Assembly: GCA_961205875.1 (NCBI GenBank)
Contig: OY540809.1
Location: forward strand, 20,968,267-21,032,266
Origin: Sialis fuliginosa
Taxonomy: Eukaryota; Arthropoda; Insecta; Megaloptera; Sialidae
Length of the DNA: 64,000 bases
Direction: 5' to 3'
The notes under the pieces were generated by a model. The model saw only the letters and a program-made list of their open reading frames with translations. It ran no database searches and was not told where the DNA came from. The position numbers and the translations under genes are program-made. Below are positions 33,278-45,669 of the stretch, in pieces (the first letter of the stretch is position 1; each line of letters starts with the position of its first letter).

Positions 33278-33333
33278 GTTGATAAATGTAGGTTACCTAT
33301 TTATTTAGTTTTAGTAATAATAATTTATATTTT
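33278..33333 (+). repeat. Duplicated ~55-bp segment, copy 1
   Basis: gatgttgataaatgtaggtt, then tatttatttagttttagtaa and taataattta. The same segment is at 34896-34947, and similar tails (tatcaaattata) follow both. It is a short, recent-looking duplication 1.6 kb apart. Confidence 0.75.
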
Positions 33334-33356
33334 ATTATTATCAAATTATAATATAA

Positions 33357-33505
33357 CTGGCGCATTGGACCCTGTGTTACCCGGATTAATATCCACAAAA
33401 TCATAGTGACCTAAAATATTCTACATGCCCACTCAAAATGCCCACCCAACACACGGTTCACTGCGAATTGTTTTTTTCCGCCTTCATGAAATTTACTATT
33501 AATAT
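33357..33505 (-). repeat. Family C repeat, copy 1
   Basis: On the minus strand it matches 36395-36572: tgaatttcatgaa..., aaaacaattcgcagtgaacc, gtgtgttgggtgggcatttt, aggtcactatgattttgtgg, atattaatccgggtaacac and ccaatgcgccagtt. The tandem gggtgrgcat run of the second copy is shorter here. Confidence 0.65.
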
Positions 33506-34057
33506 GTGATAGTGTAATCCAAAAACAAAAAACCGGATACCTTGTAAAGAGAGTTCATTTTTATATTTTTACTTGCGAGCAATTCTTTACTATATCAGAA
33601 AAACATGTAGTAAATCTTTTATTGTTATTAAAAATTGATTTTTATAAAAGAGTACTTTCTAAGGCGGCGGCGGCTTTAGTAAATCAGTGAGGTGAGCGAT
33701 GTAATCAAAGTAATGTAAACTTATTGAAGCAGCCATAAAGGCTATATAGAGAGGAAATAGGAGTTTGAAAGCAACGAGTATAAAACAACATAATTGTTTT
33801 GTGAACATTGATAAACGAAGTACCCTTGTTTGGATCTCGATCACTTTTCTCGTCCATTTCCGTGCCCAAATCGAGTCTTGAATATAGTTGAATATTATTA
33901 TTTATTTGATCCTTCCTAACATAAAGATACAAATGATCTCTTTTATAACTTGTGAATCCTTTGCACTCGGAAGATTTTTCTGATATATCTACCAGCAACC
34001 TGGAGCAATTTTTTTGACATGAGTTTCCCCATCGCGATTATTAAAAAATATCAATTT
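33506..34057. other. Unassigned
   Basis: Holds two overlapping minus-strand frames (61 and 97 codons) with no recognised motif, and a (cgg)3 at 33663. Nothing else is supported. Confidence 0.4.
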
Positions 34058-34553
34058 TTTGACGAAAAAACGACCTTAACAACCGTTATTTAACCAATCA
34101 TAAAAATCGAATGTACTTCTGTGTAAAATCCATCTAATTGCAAGAAGTTACAGTTAAAATTTCAAGTCGATTGGATGGAAAATGGCCAATACCTATATGT
34201 TTTTAAAAATGTAGTTGCGATAAAAATGAGTTTAAAGTTTGAAAACTGTTTTATTACATGTAAACGTCGACGTTAGTTCCGACTTTTTTTCGAATCTATG
34301 TCGGTTTGGTAGTTTTCAGTTGCTTATTTTGCTTCTGTTTTGGCTTGAAACCGAATTACGGTGCTCCTTTACATTACATCACTTTCACCATCTAGATTAT
34401 TTCGTTCGTTCAGAGACACTTTAGAAAGTGAGCTTTAAAAATAAAAAAATTGTTTTCGCTTATAATTCCCTTTGAATATCATTTTTAAAATATTTATACA
34501 TCATTTAAGCCTTTAAGCCGATAAATATAACTGTCAAAAATGATTAGATGTAA
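34058..34553 (+). repeat. Family G repeat, copy 1 (uninterrupted reference)
   Basis: aaccaatcataaaaatcg, gtgtaaaatccatctaat, tgaaaactgttttattacat, gcaaacgtcg-like block, atgtcggtttggtagttttc, cttgaaaccgaattacggtg, accatctagattatttcgtt, ttataattccctttgaatat, atttatacatcatttaagc, and gattagatgtaa. It crosses the insertion points of both interrupted copies (43879 and 52880) without inserts. The left terminus is missing. Confidence 0.75.
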
Positions 34554-35199
34554 GGCCTTAAGTTGGTTTTATTTTTTTCTTAAAATGTTTTTTTCTTATT
34601 TTAATGTTACTAGTATTTATTTGCAATTTTAAGCAAAAAAGAATATTTAAAAATTGCAAGAAACGTAGAACGTTAATTTTGAAAAAAGCATATCTGACAA
34701 TAAATGATCATTAATTTAAGAAAAATAATGGACTTATTTCGTCTGAGAAAATATGCTGGCGAAAACACGAAACATGGGGGTAAGAATAATAGCTATTTTA
34801 AAAATTGATACTGTAATAAAGAAACTTTTTCGTTCAAAGTCTCTGCTAAAGAAAAGTACGAAAACATTTATTTCTTTATTAGGATACGTTTTTTTGATGT
34901 TGATAAATGTAGGTTATTTATTTAGTTTTAGTAATAATAATTTATGTTTGAATTTTTTTTGAGAATTTCTTTTATCAAATTATAACATAATTGAGAGTTT
35001 ACTTATTATATTTATTTTATTATTAAGATTTAAATTGAGTTAAATATAATTTGTAGGATTTGATATATGTATATGTATGATAGCTGAATACGTTTTTTTA
35101 TAAATATAATTTTTAATTAGATTTTTACAAAACTTATTTAAAAGTACCTATATAATAAATAATATTATTTATTATTTTATCTTTCTTACATATTATAAA
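34554..35199. other. Unassigned; second copy of the 55-bp duplicated segment at 34896-34947
   Basis: Bases 34896-34947 repeat gatgttgataaatgtaggtt and tttagttttagtaataataa from 33278. The rest is AT-rich. Confidence 0.5.
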
Positions 35200-35340
35200 A
35201 TGTTTCTCTGTCTGTCTGTCCGTTAGTGCGCTTATCACTCGAAATCCACTTATCCGATTAAGGTGTTTTTTTATTTTACATATGTATATATTCATTTGCC
35301 TAAGTTTTAGTATATATTTTTTAATTTTTGCCATCCGGGC
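35200..35340 (+). repeat. Family B head fragment
   Basis: tctctgtctgtctgtccgtt, agtgcgcttatcactcgaaa, ccacttatccgatt, as at the start of the copies at 25800 and 31975. No CTAG end follows; a hAT end lies to its right. Confidence 0.55.
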
Positions 35341-35593
35341 AATAGAATTGGAGATATTTAAAAAAAAATCGTACACGAAAAATCGTAAAAATGGTCGTTT
35401 TTTCAACAAGGTACAAAAAATTTCGCTAATGGTGTAGTTTTCATTGTTTACAAAACTATATTAATAATTAAAATTTGAAAGCATACACATTTTTTTTGAA
35501 AAATTTATTTTTTCGAAAATAGTCACATACTTTAGGGGGGGCCCTCGATCACCTGCTGCCCCGGGGCCCCCGAGCCACTAGTTACGGCCCTGC
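35341..35593. mobile_element. Right end of a hAT-like element (truncated)
   Basis: ctgccccggggcccccgagc, cactagttacggccctg: the inverse starts CAGGGCCGTAACTAG, a common insect hAT start. No matching left end is visible upstream, so the element is truncated or broken. Confidence 0.55.
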
Positions 35594-36289
35594 ACTCTCG
35601 TATGTGAATATACAGGGTGGGGCATTTAAAGTGTTACAGATATTTATCTCAGAACCATCGCATATTTCTTTTGTTGTCACAAAACCCGATGAAATGATAA
35701 CAAAACCAGCAGCCCGGAAAAACGGTATACATACCCTAAGACTCCAGGTGAAGACCGGTGGTCAACCTCTATGTATATATTATATAATACCCCTACCATT
35801 CCTTTTATTGTTTTACAAAATGGGCAAAAGATCATTGTGAACAATTCATTTACACATTTCTGCTTTCAGCGTATTATTATTATATTAAATTATTTTATAA
35901 TGATTTTCTTTGTTATAGATTATAAAGGTAATTTTTACAAAACTTTATTAGAAAATATTAAATGCAATTTTTTTTTTGCGTACCTGATCTATTATTTGTT
36001 TTCGTATATGTTTGAAATTTTTAATTTTTTAACAATTTCCATATTATTTTTATACAATTTTATTAGAAACTATTAATTTTAAATATTTTTAATACGCCCC
36101 TGACGTATTTATTAAATTTTTTTTTTGGATTCATTACTTTGTAATTTGTTACAAATACCAACATTTTTATTTTTATCTATACAATTTAATCGAAATTAAT
36201 TATAATGATTGTTACTAACCTATATATTTATTAATTTTTAATTTTCACACAAATTCTAAGACAAGACCTGGTGTGAGTTTGAAAATATA
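35594..36289. other. Unassigned with two isolated element ends
   Basis: tatacagggtggggcattta at 35610 is a left ACAGGGTG-type terminus without a right end. acgcccctg at 36094-36102 is a right hAT-like terminus without a left end. Two small overlapping ORFs (35604-36076) have AT-driven composition and no motifs. Confidence 0.35.
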
Positions 36290-36575
36290 ATTTTACACGA
36301 TATTCTTAATAACTACTGAACAGATTATATTCCAGTTTTCACTAATGGATAGTAAAGTTTAGATGTATAAATGTACCTATATTTTGTGTAAATTTCATAA
36401 AGTCGGAAAAAAACAATTCGCGGTGAATCGTGTGTTGTGGATATGTTGGGTGGGAATATTGGGTGAGAATGTTGGGTGGGCATGTCGGGTGAGCATATCG
36501 AAAATTCTAGGTCACTATGATTTTGTGGATATTAACCCGGATAACATCGGTTCCAGTGCGCTAGTTGAAATATAA
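36290..36575 (+). repeat. Family C repeat, copy 2, with tandem gggtgrgcat run
   Basis: aactactgaacagatt, cagttttcactaatggata, aaaacaattcgcggtgaat, then a tandem series of gttgggtgggaatatt-like units (36438-36500), aggtcactatgattttgtgg, ggataacatcggttccagtg and cgctagtt. The front half matches 43490-43660 and the back half matches 33357-33505. Confidence 0.65.
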
Positions 36576-36639
36576 TTTAATTTTTTTTCAAGAACTTGTT
36601 TTTTTTTTAAACAATGAAAAGAACATAAAATAGAAAATA

Positions 36640-36965
36640 AATTACCTACAATTTTTAGCTTAACGATTTATCTGTAATTCTTATCGATTCAAAAATAATT
36701 TAAAAAATTCCAAAATTGACACAAGTATCCGTATCCGGTTGAAAGATTATTTTCAAAAAAGGAGGTTTTCTTTCCAGACAAAAATCTTAAAATCGTATTT
36801 GAGTTAGAGAGCTTACAGACAGACCGACACACAGTCATCATAGCGAAAATAGTCAAAATTGATTCAGAAAAGGTCAAAATAAAATAATTCCATCAAAATC
36901 CGTATTTCGAAAAAAATAAGTTTTACAATATTTACTTATACCTATGTATATTTCATATAATAAAG
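36640..36965 (+). repeat. Dispersed repeat family H, copy 2
   Basis: ctacaatttttagctt, ataatttaaaaaatt, ccgtatccggttgaaagat, gacagaccgacacacag, aaaatagtcaaaattgattc, ggtcaaaataaaataattcc, atcaaaatccgtatttcg. Same order as 2700-3060. Confidence 0.65.
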
Positions 36966-37444
36966 TTGTATAAGTATAAGTATAAGAAAGTAAAAACGTG
37001 AAACATATCCAAAATACATACAGTGGTAAGTACATAACTTAGAAACGGACGCTTACAAATATGCAAAATGTACGTGAATAAAATATGTACAAAGTTGAGA
37101 ACAACTTATTTTCTTGAAGCTGAGATTACCATAAAAGTTACAGGAAATTTACACCTGTTACTATTATTATATGTAAAGGGAAATATAAAAGAACATAATT
37201 TGTTTATTGAAATTATGCCATTAGCAAAAACTTCAATGGAGATGGGTAGATAAGACCTATTTTCGCCCATCACTCACTCATGCGTTGAAACGAAGTATGT
37301 TATTAATAAAATAATAAATGATATAAATCGCACGCAAAAAAAGTGCGTTTGTGGTTTTTACGTTTTTTTTTTTCTTGTTTTGAATTTCATACGAATTATT
37401 CAGTAATTACCAATATGTAATAGCTAATGAGAAAAAATTCAAAA

Positions 37445-37617
37445 CTGTCGGTAAACAACAAACAACTGTTATTATACAAGAGCATTCTCAAACCCATATG
37501 GACCTATGACATACAGCTATGGGGTTCAGCTAATGAATCAAAAATAAACATCCTCAAAGATTCCAATCAAAAGTGCTAAGAACAATATTAAGTACCCCTG
37601 GGTTAGTTCCGTCAAAA
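37445..37617 (+). pseudogene. Jockey-like LINE reverse-transcriptase C-terminal fragment
   Basis: Frame from 37445 reads LSVNNKQ, then LLLYKSILKPIWTYDIQLWG and SANESKINILKD. After a frameshift at about 37560 it reads FQSKVLRTILSTPGLVPSK. The 'Y.s.lkpiWtYgiqLWG...' pattern is the conserved end of the RT region in jockey-type non-LTR retrotransposons, in the connection toward the tail. It is only about 57 codons, broken by a frameshift, and abuts family L copy 2. Confidence 0.75.
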
Positions 37618-37619
37618 TG

Positions 37620-38130
37620 ACATTTAAAACGGCAAAATGGCATTTGATATTTCAAAGTAACATAAGTAACAATTTAAAATAAAATGACGATTTTTAAAGC
37701 AAATTGAGATAAATCTTTTAAAGGGAATATTTTGCAGCAAACGTTGTGGTGGCCTATAATATATTATAGAAAATTGAATGCTCTACAAAAAAGACTCTAT
37801 AACATTTTCACGTAACATGTGTCGTTCTTGAGATATCTTGAAAAAAGTTAATATTTTGGGATGTCACCCCTACCTCCTACACAAGATTTTTTATGATTTT
37901 ATAATGGGACTATCCTCAAGTCAGACCCAACTAACTAACCAAGTTTCATTCATATCGGTTTAGTGGTTCATGAGTTATGTGGGTGATGGATTCAAGGGAC
38001 AGACACACACAGACAGACATGGAACGAAAAGTGTTTGTCTTGATCTGAAATGGAAAAATCAAGTTAAAATTTTGAAATCTGAGAACTTTTTTTTCTCGTT
38101 TTAAAACGATCACATGATCATTTATTGTTT
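37620..38130 (-). repeat. Dispersed repeat family L, copy 2
   Basis: Read on minus: aacgagaaaaaaaagttctc, ttgatttttccatttcag, cacttttcgttccatg, a gtctgtctgtgtgtgtctgt tract, cccacataactcatgaacca, ccgatatgaatgaaacttgg, acatgttacgtgaaaatg and tcaatttgct. It is the inverse of 2012-2490 and extends through ccattttgccgttttaaatg. The 100-codon minus-strand ORF inside is a repeat frame. Confidence 0.75.
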
Positions 38131-38251
38131 TATTAATAACATAAATCTTGTTTGTTCGTAAAGGACATATTCTCAACACCGAAAATATTTGTATACCATA
38201 CATAACTACTTCGATTAAAGCATAAGTGATAGGCAAAAAAAATAGCAATAT

Positions 38252-40327
38252 CTACACAGAGAGAAAAGTCATGATAATTTTTATACAGAAAATCTTAGAA
38301 AAATTACTGTGCTCTCTTATAATGCGTGCGCAATCGACGATAAAAGTAAAAAATATTTATACGTCCATATAAAAATTATCAGTGATTACATTTTAAAAAT
38401 TGCTTTCCTGGCACGATAATAATTGCTATCCTAGCATGGTAAAATTTGAGTTTGGAATGATGTATCAGAAAACTTCCTTACCGATCTGTATCAGAAAACT
38501 TCCTTACCGATTCAGTAAAATTTCTTTTTTTCAAACAGAAAGGTAAAAACAATAAAAAGCAATTTCATTTTAAGAAATTTATCGATTTATTTATATAATA
38601 TACATTATTTTGAATTTTACAATTAATAATATTTTACAAATATAGTTGTAGAACAATTTACATAAAGATATGACAATCAATACATGTGCAAGAACTACTT
38701 ATGTTATTGATTTTATATAAACTATACAAAATTTTCTTTTTATCTTTGAAAATCCATTAAAAAATCAATAAATCGATTATACTTAAAGTAATCACGACAA
38801 ATTAAATATAAAATAACGTATTTTCAATATTTAAAATCTAAACTAACCTATATCTGTCAAAACTTATTTTACAAATAAAACTTCTAAAAATAACACATTA
38901 AAACCGAGCAAAACATTATTGTAAAACATTTATCACCCACGTTCATTTAAAATTCGCACAATAATAATATATATTTAATAAAATAAAAACTATCATTGAA
39001 TCTAAATATCCTAAATAATATGCTACACTTCTTGCTTTAAATATTATTCATAACACTAAAAACACTTTTGAATATAAATTAAAATATACATAATACTTTA
39101 AAATCACAATAACATAGAAAAAGATCGTTAAAATAGAAAACACTACACAATTACAATATGTACTTTTAAAACAAATACACATTCCAAATATGTAACTGTC
39201 AACTTTCCTTATACGCCGTCGGAATATAATCGAAACTACCCGACTGTACCCGAAGTAAAGCTTCTTTGTTTATGCTGATAGTAAAATTTGCTTTACATCT
39301 TAACTTTCTATTAAAATATATCGAAAACCATAAATCTGAGATCTAGACATGATGCGTATGATTTTTAGAGAATCGTTTTACAAACAAAATAAAACCATAT
39401 ATACATCTCCACGATTAACAGTTAATGAGATATTACATTTTTAGTTTTTGTGTTTTCAACATAATTGGTATCTTCTGTCTTTTTCTTTCTTTCTGCTTTT
39501 GCCAGATATCTTTGAAATATCATTGAATTTTATAAGTCAGAATGGTAAAATATATTAGACCGCCTAACATTTTACATCAACTTAAATAGAATTTTTTTTA
39601 AGAAAAACAATTAAAAAATACAAATTTGTCGAGATAGGAACTTTTTACTGTGCTGTTTTATAAATTTCGCTGGGTTGTATTTTAAAAAATAATATTGTGT
39701 CCTTTACATTTTATATTAAGAATTTTAATTTTTCTTATTTTGCCGTATAAAATTGACCATTTTCGACTTTCGCACATCGTTTATAGTGCAGAGCACAGTA
39801 ATTTTTCTAACAAGGGGAACCCTTGAACTTGTTCTTTCCGATTTTCTTCATATTGAAATATGTTGTAGAGGGGGGTTTCCTAATAACACCTATACCCAGT
39901 TTTGGGCGTAGACGGGTAATAGTTTAGAAGATATGATCCAAATAGTTTTTAATGCTGCATATATACTATGCTTATGTCTACAGTTTTAACAAACATTTTG
40001 AAAAATAAACATTGAAAATAATTTCATAAGATATTTTACAGAAGGTCTATATATTTAAATAATGTTACTGTGTGCAATTAAAACGCGTAGGTCTATTATC
40101 ATTACCGCTAGGCCAACAGACGCTTATGTCTACAGTTTTACCAAATAGGTATATATACAGCATTAAAAAATATTTTGGATCATATCTTCTAAACTATTAC
40201 CCGTCTACGCCCAAAACTGGGTATAGGTGTTATCAGGGAACCCCTCTCTATAACATATTTCAATATGAAGAAAATCGGAAAGAACAAGTTCAAGGGTTCC
40301 CCTTGTAAGTTTTTTCTCTCCGTGTAG
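38252..40327. mobile_element. TIR element ctacacrgagagaaaa (2.08 kb)
   Basis: Ends ctacacagagagaaaag and ttttttctctccgtgtag are inverted copies. tgataattttta occurs twice near the left end (38272, inverse at 38370). cagtaatttttctaa near 39800 is the inverse of ttagaaaaattactgtg near 38296, a second layer of pairing. The right quarter is a long hairpin (39811-40305). No intact transposase ORF and no clean target duplication. Confidence 0.65.
39811..40305. repeat. Long inverted repeat (arms ~159 bp) with a direct-repeat segment at the loop edges
   Basis: Left arm 39811-39969 and right arm 40147-40305 are nearly perfect inverse copies: caaggggaacccttgaact, ttctttccgattttcttcat, aacacctatacccagttttg and gtagacgggtaatagtttag. 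Just inside, cttatgtctacagtttta.c occurs in the same orientation on both sides (39971-39993, 40123-40145). The 78-codon ORF here is an arm frame. Confidence 0.85.
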
Positions 40328-40904
40328 CTACTTACTTTATTTGTAATAAATGAGTCAAAAATCATATCCTTTGGTTAATTAGTATTCTGACTTCGATGCC
40401 CAATTTATCGGAAGAAAGAGGGGAGACAGAGAAGAGAATCCAAAAATAATTTTCAGCATGTTTCAGAATGAAATAGCTTGTAACAATCGAATGCGATTAT
40501 AGATTCCATACACGCTACTACAATTGTTGACAGGGCACTCGAGTTTTGTACGATAATTGCTTTAGACGCGCGAATCCTAACCGTATATATTATATATTCT
40601 ATAGTACGCTCTGGAATTTTGAATCAATTATTTTATAATATATGTATGTGAACCGATTACAAATAGTTTCTAATACTGTATGCACTGATCACTTATAACT
40701 TTTAAGAGGTTACAATTACAAACCTTCAGCACTGGTGAAAATTAATACTTGTACTGTACTTTTAAGGTTGTATTTTAGAGACTATATTGTTTAAAACAAG
40801 CTTAGGGTGGGGTGAGACCCTTTAGATCCACACAATCAACTTCCCAATACGGTATGATTATAAATATTTATTGTTCCCGTATAGTTTATGTGAATATTTA
40901 TTTA
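40328..40904. other. AT-rich, nothing recognised
   Basis: No terminal repeats, no coding bias. Confidence 0.5.
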
Positions 40905-41515
40905 ATATGTACATGAAAAATTTTAATGGAATTGGTCAGAAATAAAACACATTTTTAAAATAACTAATTTAACAATTTGAATTAAATTGCATTTGTTTTT
41001 ATAATAACTAATCGGACAATTTAAATTTAATTGCATTTGTTTCCAAGGCAACATGAATTATAGACTTATTTATTAGTATTTAAAATTCAAATTTTAAGGG
41101 TGGTTTTCGCCTTTCACCCCTTCTATGACTGTTTAGGCACGTATAACAAAAAAAATACTGAAATACATTTTTCATTATTTGTATTGTAGAATATTTATGC
41201 TAAGTTTCCGACAAAAAAACTTTACACCCCTTTTTACCCCCTTAGGGGTTGAATTTAAAAAAATCCTTTCTTTCAGATCATAATCACGTCAAGACGCTTC
41301 GATTGGCACCCCAACGAAGTCAATAGCATTTTTTATTTGCGAGATTTCGTGAACGTAAAAAATGACACGCACATACTTACGTACGTACATACACACAGAC
41401 ATCTTTCTGAAAATAGTGTAAATATAATATAGTGACCTTAAAACATACAATTGTGTTGAATGTTTTGATTTTGATTTTCGGACCGATTACAATAACTTCC
41501 AGTTGGGAAGTTAAT
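40905..41515 (+). repeat. Dispersed repeat family F, copy 3 (uninterrupted at the hAT site)
   Basis: atggaattggtcagaaataa, a duplicated gcatttgttt block, gtttccaaggcaacatgaat, aaattcaaattttaagggtg, tttcaccccttctatgactg and tttaggcacgtat. After this it diverges from copy 2 into ccccttaggggttgaattta, cgtgaacgtaaaaaatga and cattcacacagac-like tracts. It gives the empty form of the site used by the MITE at 18601. Confidence 0.65.
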
Positions 41516-41559
41516 AAGACTTACTTTAAAAGTAAGAAAAATTGGTTAACAATTTTGAC

Positions 41560-42000
41560 GTGAGTTTTAGGCCAGATACTGGGTGGGTATTTCAGGCACA
41601 TGATGTAACGCGTAGCGATCAGTTTTGCGCACCAGCGTTAATTTAAAATCAGTATATCTTGATACTCAGAGCAGTTATCAAGCGATTTTTTATCTCAAAT
41701 TATAGATCTCAATTAGATCTAAGAGGTACAAGTACAAATCAAAACATTTAACCAGTTTTAATGACAGATAAATCTAATATTATAAAAAAATAACAATAAA
41801 AAATTAAATTTTATATTACCACGATTGCGCTTGTAAATATTAATTAATTGAATTGAAAAAGAAAATAACAGTATACAAGAATATAATCTCTATGACTTAA
41901 TGTCTATATTTTTAATTAAAGTGTTTTATATTAAATAAAAATAAATAAAAAGTAAATTTCAAATTTCCACGATTTCGCTGGTAAATATGTTTATAATAAT
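41560..42000 (+). repeat. Dispersed repeat family E, copy 3 (5' part)
   Basis: ttgacgtgagttttaggcca, gatactgggtgggtatttca, gatgtaacgcg, gatactcagagcagttatca, aaaacatttaaccagtttta, atattaattaattgaattga. It stops before the tRNA-like arms of the 7848 copy; a second partial tcaaatttccacgatttcgc follows. Confidence 0.65.
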
Positions 42001-43489
42001 ATAGAAAATGTTGATGATAAAAATAATACATTGTAATTTATAACAGCCAGTTCATATAAATATACATTTTTAAAGTACTAGCTGAAAAAACCTATTTAAC
42101 TTTTTTGTGTAAGTAAAAAAAAACATAAAAAGTAAATGTATTTCTCAGAAAAATGAAAATGAATAACAAATGTATACAATATGTACACTCTAATTAATTA
42201 TTTATTTATGAAGATAATATTTATTGTTCTGTGAAAGCCCTCACAAATTAGTAGCGAAGAACAAAGAATAAAATAATAAATGAATTATGACAAGTGCGCG
42301 TAAAACTTGCACCCTGAGGGTTCCGTACCGTTATATAAAACTAAATGTATTGTTTATCAATAACATTCAAAAACTGTAAAAATATTAGACTGTACATTTA
42401 AAAAAATAAATATCAAAAACAAATAAATCTCTAAGATATTTTACAGAATAACTATTAATATCACTGATACGTATTATATGTATAAACAAAAAAAATATAA
42501 TAAAAATTTATAAAAATGAAAAAGACAATCAATGATAGCTGTAATGTTATCATCACTTTAACAATTTTAGAGCAGCCAGTTTTTCAGGCGAGCTGTGTCA
42601 TAGGGAAATTTGATTATTTGAGAATCAATTTTATAAAATCTTTAATGAATAGTAAGGTATAGTCGCCAAATATGGTCCTCTTTTTTATAATCCTACATAT
42701 TTTCCATATTTTTAAAGATAAATAAAAAATAAAAAAGCAGTATTACCAACGAATTATTAATTAATTATACCGGGGCGATATTAGAATTTTTCACTCGAAC
42801 TTTTTTTTTATGAAATGAATGCATAACCTCAAATTTTTTTGCATCGTCATTCATCATTAAAAATAACAATAGATATATTGAGATTTGATGTTAACAACAA
42901 TGTATTAACATGACTAATCAAAAGATATTTGATGAAAAAAATCACCTTATACCTTTTTTTCTTTTGATTGATTTGAACAGTCATCTTCGAAATTATCAAA
43001 ATGGCCGTAAAACATCAAACAATTTTAGTTCCAGAAATGGATTTAAAATGATACTGTTTATTTTTGGATAAAGACAAGGGGACGAAATTAGGCTCATATT
43101 TGATTCATCCTGTATTACACGAAATTTAAAATATACAGTTGACTTGTTTCGTACCGATATCGAATCACCATTACATGCATTATTCATTTAGCTTTTATTT
43201 GTCTTCGCAATAATGCGTTTGTTTGTATATGACAGCTGTGACCTAAAGCAGAGTTGCGGTCAAAGATGCCTTCGACAAAAACCGTAATCTCAGTGTGCAG
43301 GGCAAAAACAAAAGATGAGAGAGAGAATTTGTGATTGTTTCCTGTGTTCTGGAGTTGGTCAAACGATGATTATGTGTGAATATGTCCCTTGTTAAAGAAG
43401 GTTCCAGAATAATTAATTAATAATTGATTGTAATGTAATTAATTAATTTAAAATGTATTTTAAATTAACTATACCAAATCTATACATAG
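42001..43489. other. About 1.5 kb unassigned
   Basis: gagggttccgtaccgtt at 42317-42333 recalls the repeat tail at 17290. Two slightly GC-richer patches (43000-43180 and 43240-43400) have short ORFs only. No terminal repeats were found. Confidence 0.4.
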
Positions 43490-43660
43490 TATAAAACAAA
43501 GTACCCCACCGCGTATGTCTGTCTGTATGTGCACTATTTTATCTGTAACTACTGAACAGATTTTATTCTGATTTTCACTAATGGATAGAGTGTTTTACGA
43601 GGAACGTTTAGGTGTGTAATTTGTAGATATTTTGTCGGAATAAAAACAAAGCGTGCGCTG
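43490..43660 (+). repeat. Family C repeat, copy 3 (front half)
   Basis: gcgtatgtctgtctgtatgt, tctgtaactactgaacagat, gattttcactaatggataga and tcggaataaaaacaa match the front half of 36290-36575. The back half is missing. Confidence 0.6.
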
Positions 43661-44699
43661 CGTGAATAGTAAAATTTGAAAAAATGTTGTCATCAGTGGT
43701 TTCTAGGGCTGCACACGAAACGAGTCGAAAGTTAGTTAAGTCTCTTCGTCTCGGTTCTTGTAATTGATCCCGTCTGTATTTTGATTGACAGCTCGTCTCG
43801 TGAAAAAATATTTTCTGAATTTATTTTTGAAATTTAATGAATCATATACATATTTTACTTAATTAATTATTTATTTAAGGGGTTACATCTAATCGTCACT
43901 TCGGAAAAGGATAGTTTTGTTTGGGATTTTTAAAAATAATAAAAAAGTAATCAAATGTAGATGTCTCAAAACATACAAAAAAATTTTTTTTAATGAAATA
44001 TAAAACAAAATGGTGACTTTAGCGTTGCTACACCGAGTGCATATTTTTTATTATTTGCTCCAGTCCGGAAAACAGAACTTCCATGGATCAATATCCAGAA
44101 CAAAAAAAAAATTAAATTCTTTATAAAAACCGTAATTGTTAACCAATCGTAAAAATCGTGTGTACTTCGATGTAAAATCTATCTAATAGAATGGAAAATA
44201 GCCAAGATACGTTTTCCACAGTTTTTTAAAACGTGGTTTCGTTAAAAATGAGTTTAATGTTTGAAAACAGTTTTACTACATGCAAACGTCGAGTTAGTTT
44301 CAACTTTTTTTTCGAGACTATGTCGGTTTGGTGGTTTTCGATTTCTCATTTTGCTTCAATTTTGGCTTGAAACCGAATTACGGTGCCCGCCTTTACATTA
44401 CCATATACTCATCACTTATTTTTCACCACTTTTACCATCTAGGTCATAGACATAGAGAATGGACAGTGTATTCTGTATTAACACAATGATGTAACATCTG
44501 TTCAAAAAGTGAGAGAGAGATGCAGTGTAGTTTGGAATATATCTATCTCTTTTTCTAAGAAACTGATTGGTAGCTTACTATAGTTCAGGGTAGCATTTCT
44601 GTCCGATGTATTTTTGTATATCTATCTTGTGATTTTTGTGCAATAAGTTTTTTATTAGAAAAGTAAATAATATAAAAAATACCCGGGAAAAAATGATAA

Positions 44700-45640
44700 T
44701 ATATAACGATATATTATAAGATATGTTCGCATATCGTTATATATGGTAATATATTAATTTTTGAGCCAAAAATATATTACTATATGTCGATATGTCTGAT
44801 AATGTATAGTAATATCTTAATATAAAGAGCTTAAAATATATTGTTATATATACTTATACAAAGAAATGTCTGATAATATATGGTTATGTCTTAATATACA
44901 TTTATTTTAAATATATATTAATATATTAATATATCTCATAATATATATAAATGTCTTAATATATATCAGTCTACAGATGCAAGAATACATTGTAATATAT
45001 ATTTATATATTAATATATCTGATAATATATAGCGATGTCTTAATAAATATATAAACCCTCAGAGCTCAAAATATATCGTAATATATAATAATATATTGAC
45101 ATATCTGATAATATATAGCGATGTCTTAATATATATATCAACCCTCAGAGCTGAAAATATATCGTAATATATATTAATATATTCACATATCTGATAATAT
45201 ATTGCGATGTCTTAATATATATATCAATCCTCAGAGCTCAAAATATATCGTTATATATATAAATATATTGACATATCTGATAATATATAGCGATGTCTTA
45301 ATATATATCAACCCTCAGAGCTCAAAATATATCGTTATATATATTAATATATAGACATATCTGATAATATATAGCGATGTCTTAATATATATATCAACCT
45401 TCAGAGCTCAAAATATATCGTTATATATATTTATATATTGACATATCTGATAATATATAGCGATGTCTTAATATATATATCAACCCTCAGAGCTCAAATT
45501 ATATCGGTATATATATTAATATATAGACATATCTGATAATATACTATCATACATTAACATATATCAGCCCTCAGCTCCGAAAATATATTGTTATATATAT
45601 TTGCACATAGATATATATGATAATAGATAATCATATATTA
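44700..45640. repeat. Satellite-like tandem array, 84-86-bp unit, about ten copies
   Basis: Unit landmarks are gcgatgtcttaatatata, tcaaccctcagagctcaaaa and tatatcgttatatatatta, then gacatatctgataatatata. The agagctc landmark falls at 45061, 45147, 45233, 45317, 45403 and 45489, so the period is 86, 86, 84, 86, 86. Units before 44975 and after 45570 are degraded. The array resumes after the inserted foldback at about 46610 (cagccatgagttctgaaaat). Confidence 0.9.
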
Positions 45641-45669
45641 TAATATAATAATAATTTACATAATATATA

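Noticed and set aside
33659..33998. Overlapping minus-strand ORFs (61 and 97 codons)
   Set aside because: They overlap in different frames, and no motif or splice context supports either.
40072..40308. 78-codon ORF
   Set aside because: It lies in the right arm of the long hairpin, and composition follows the repeat.
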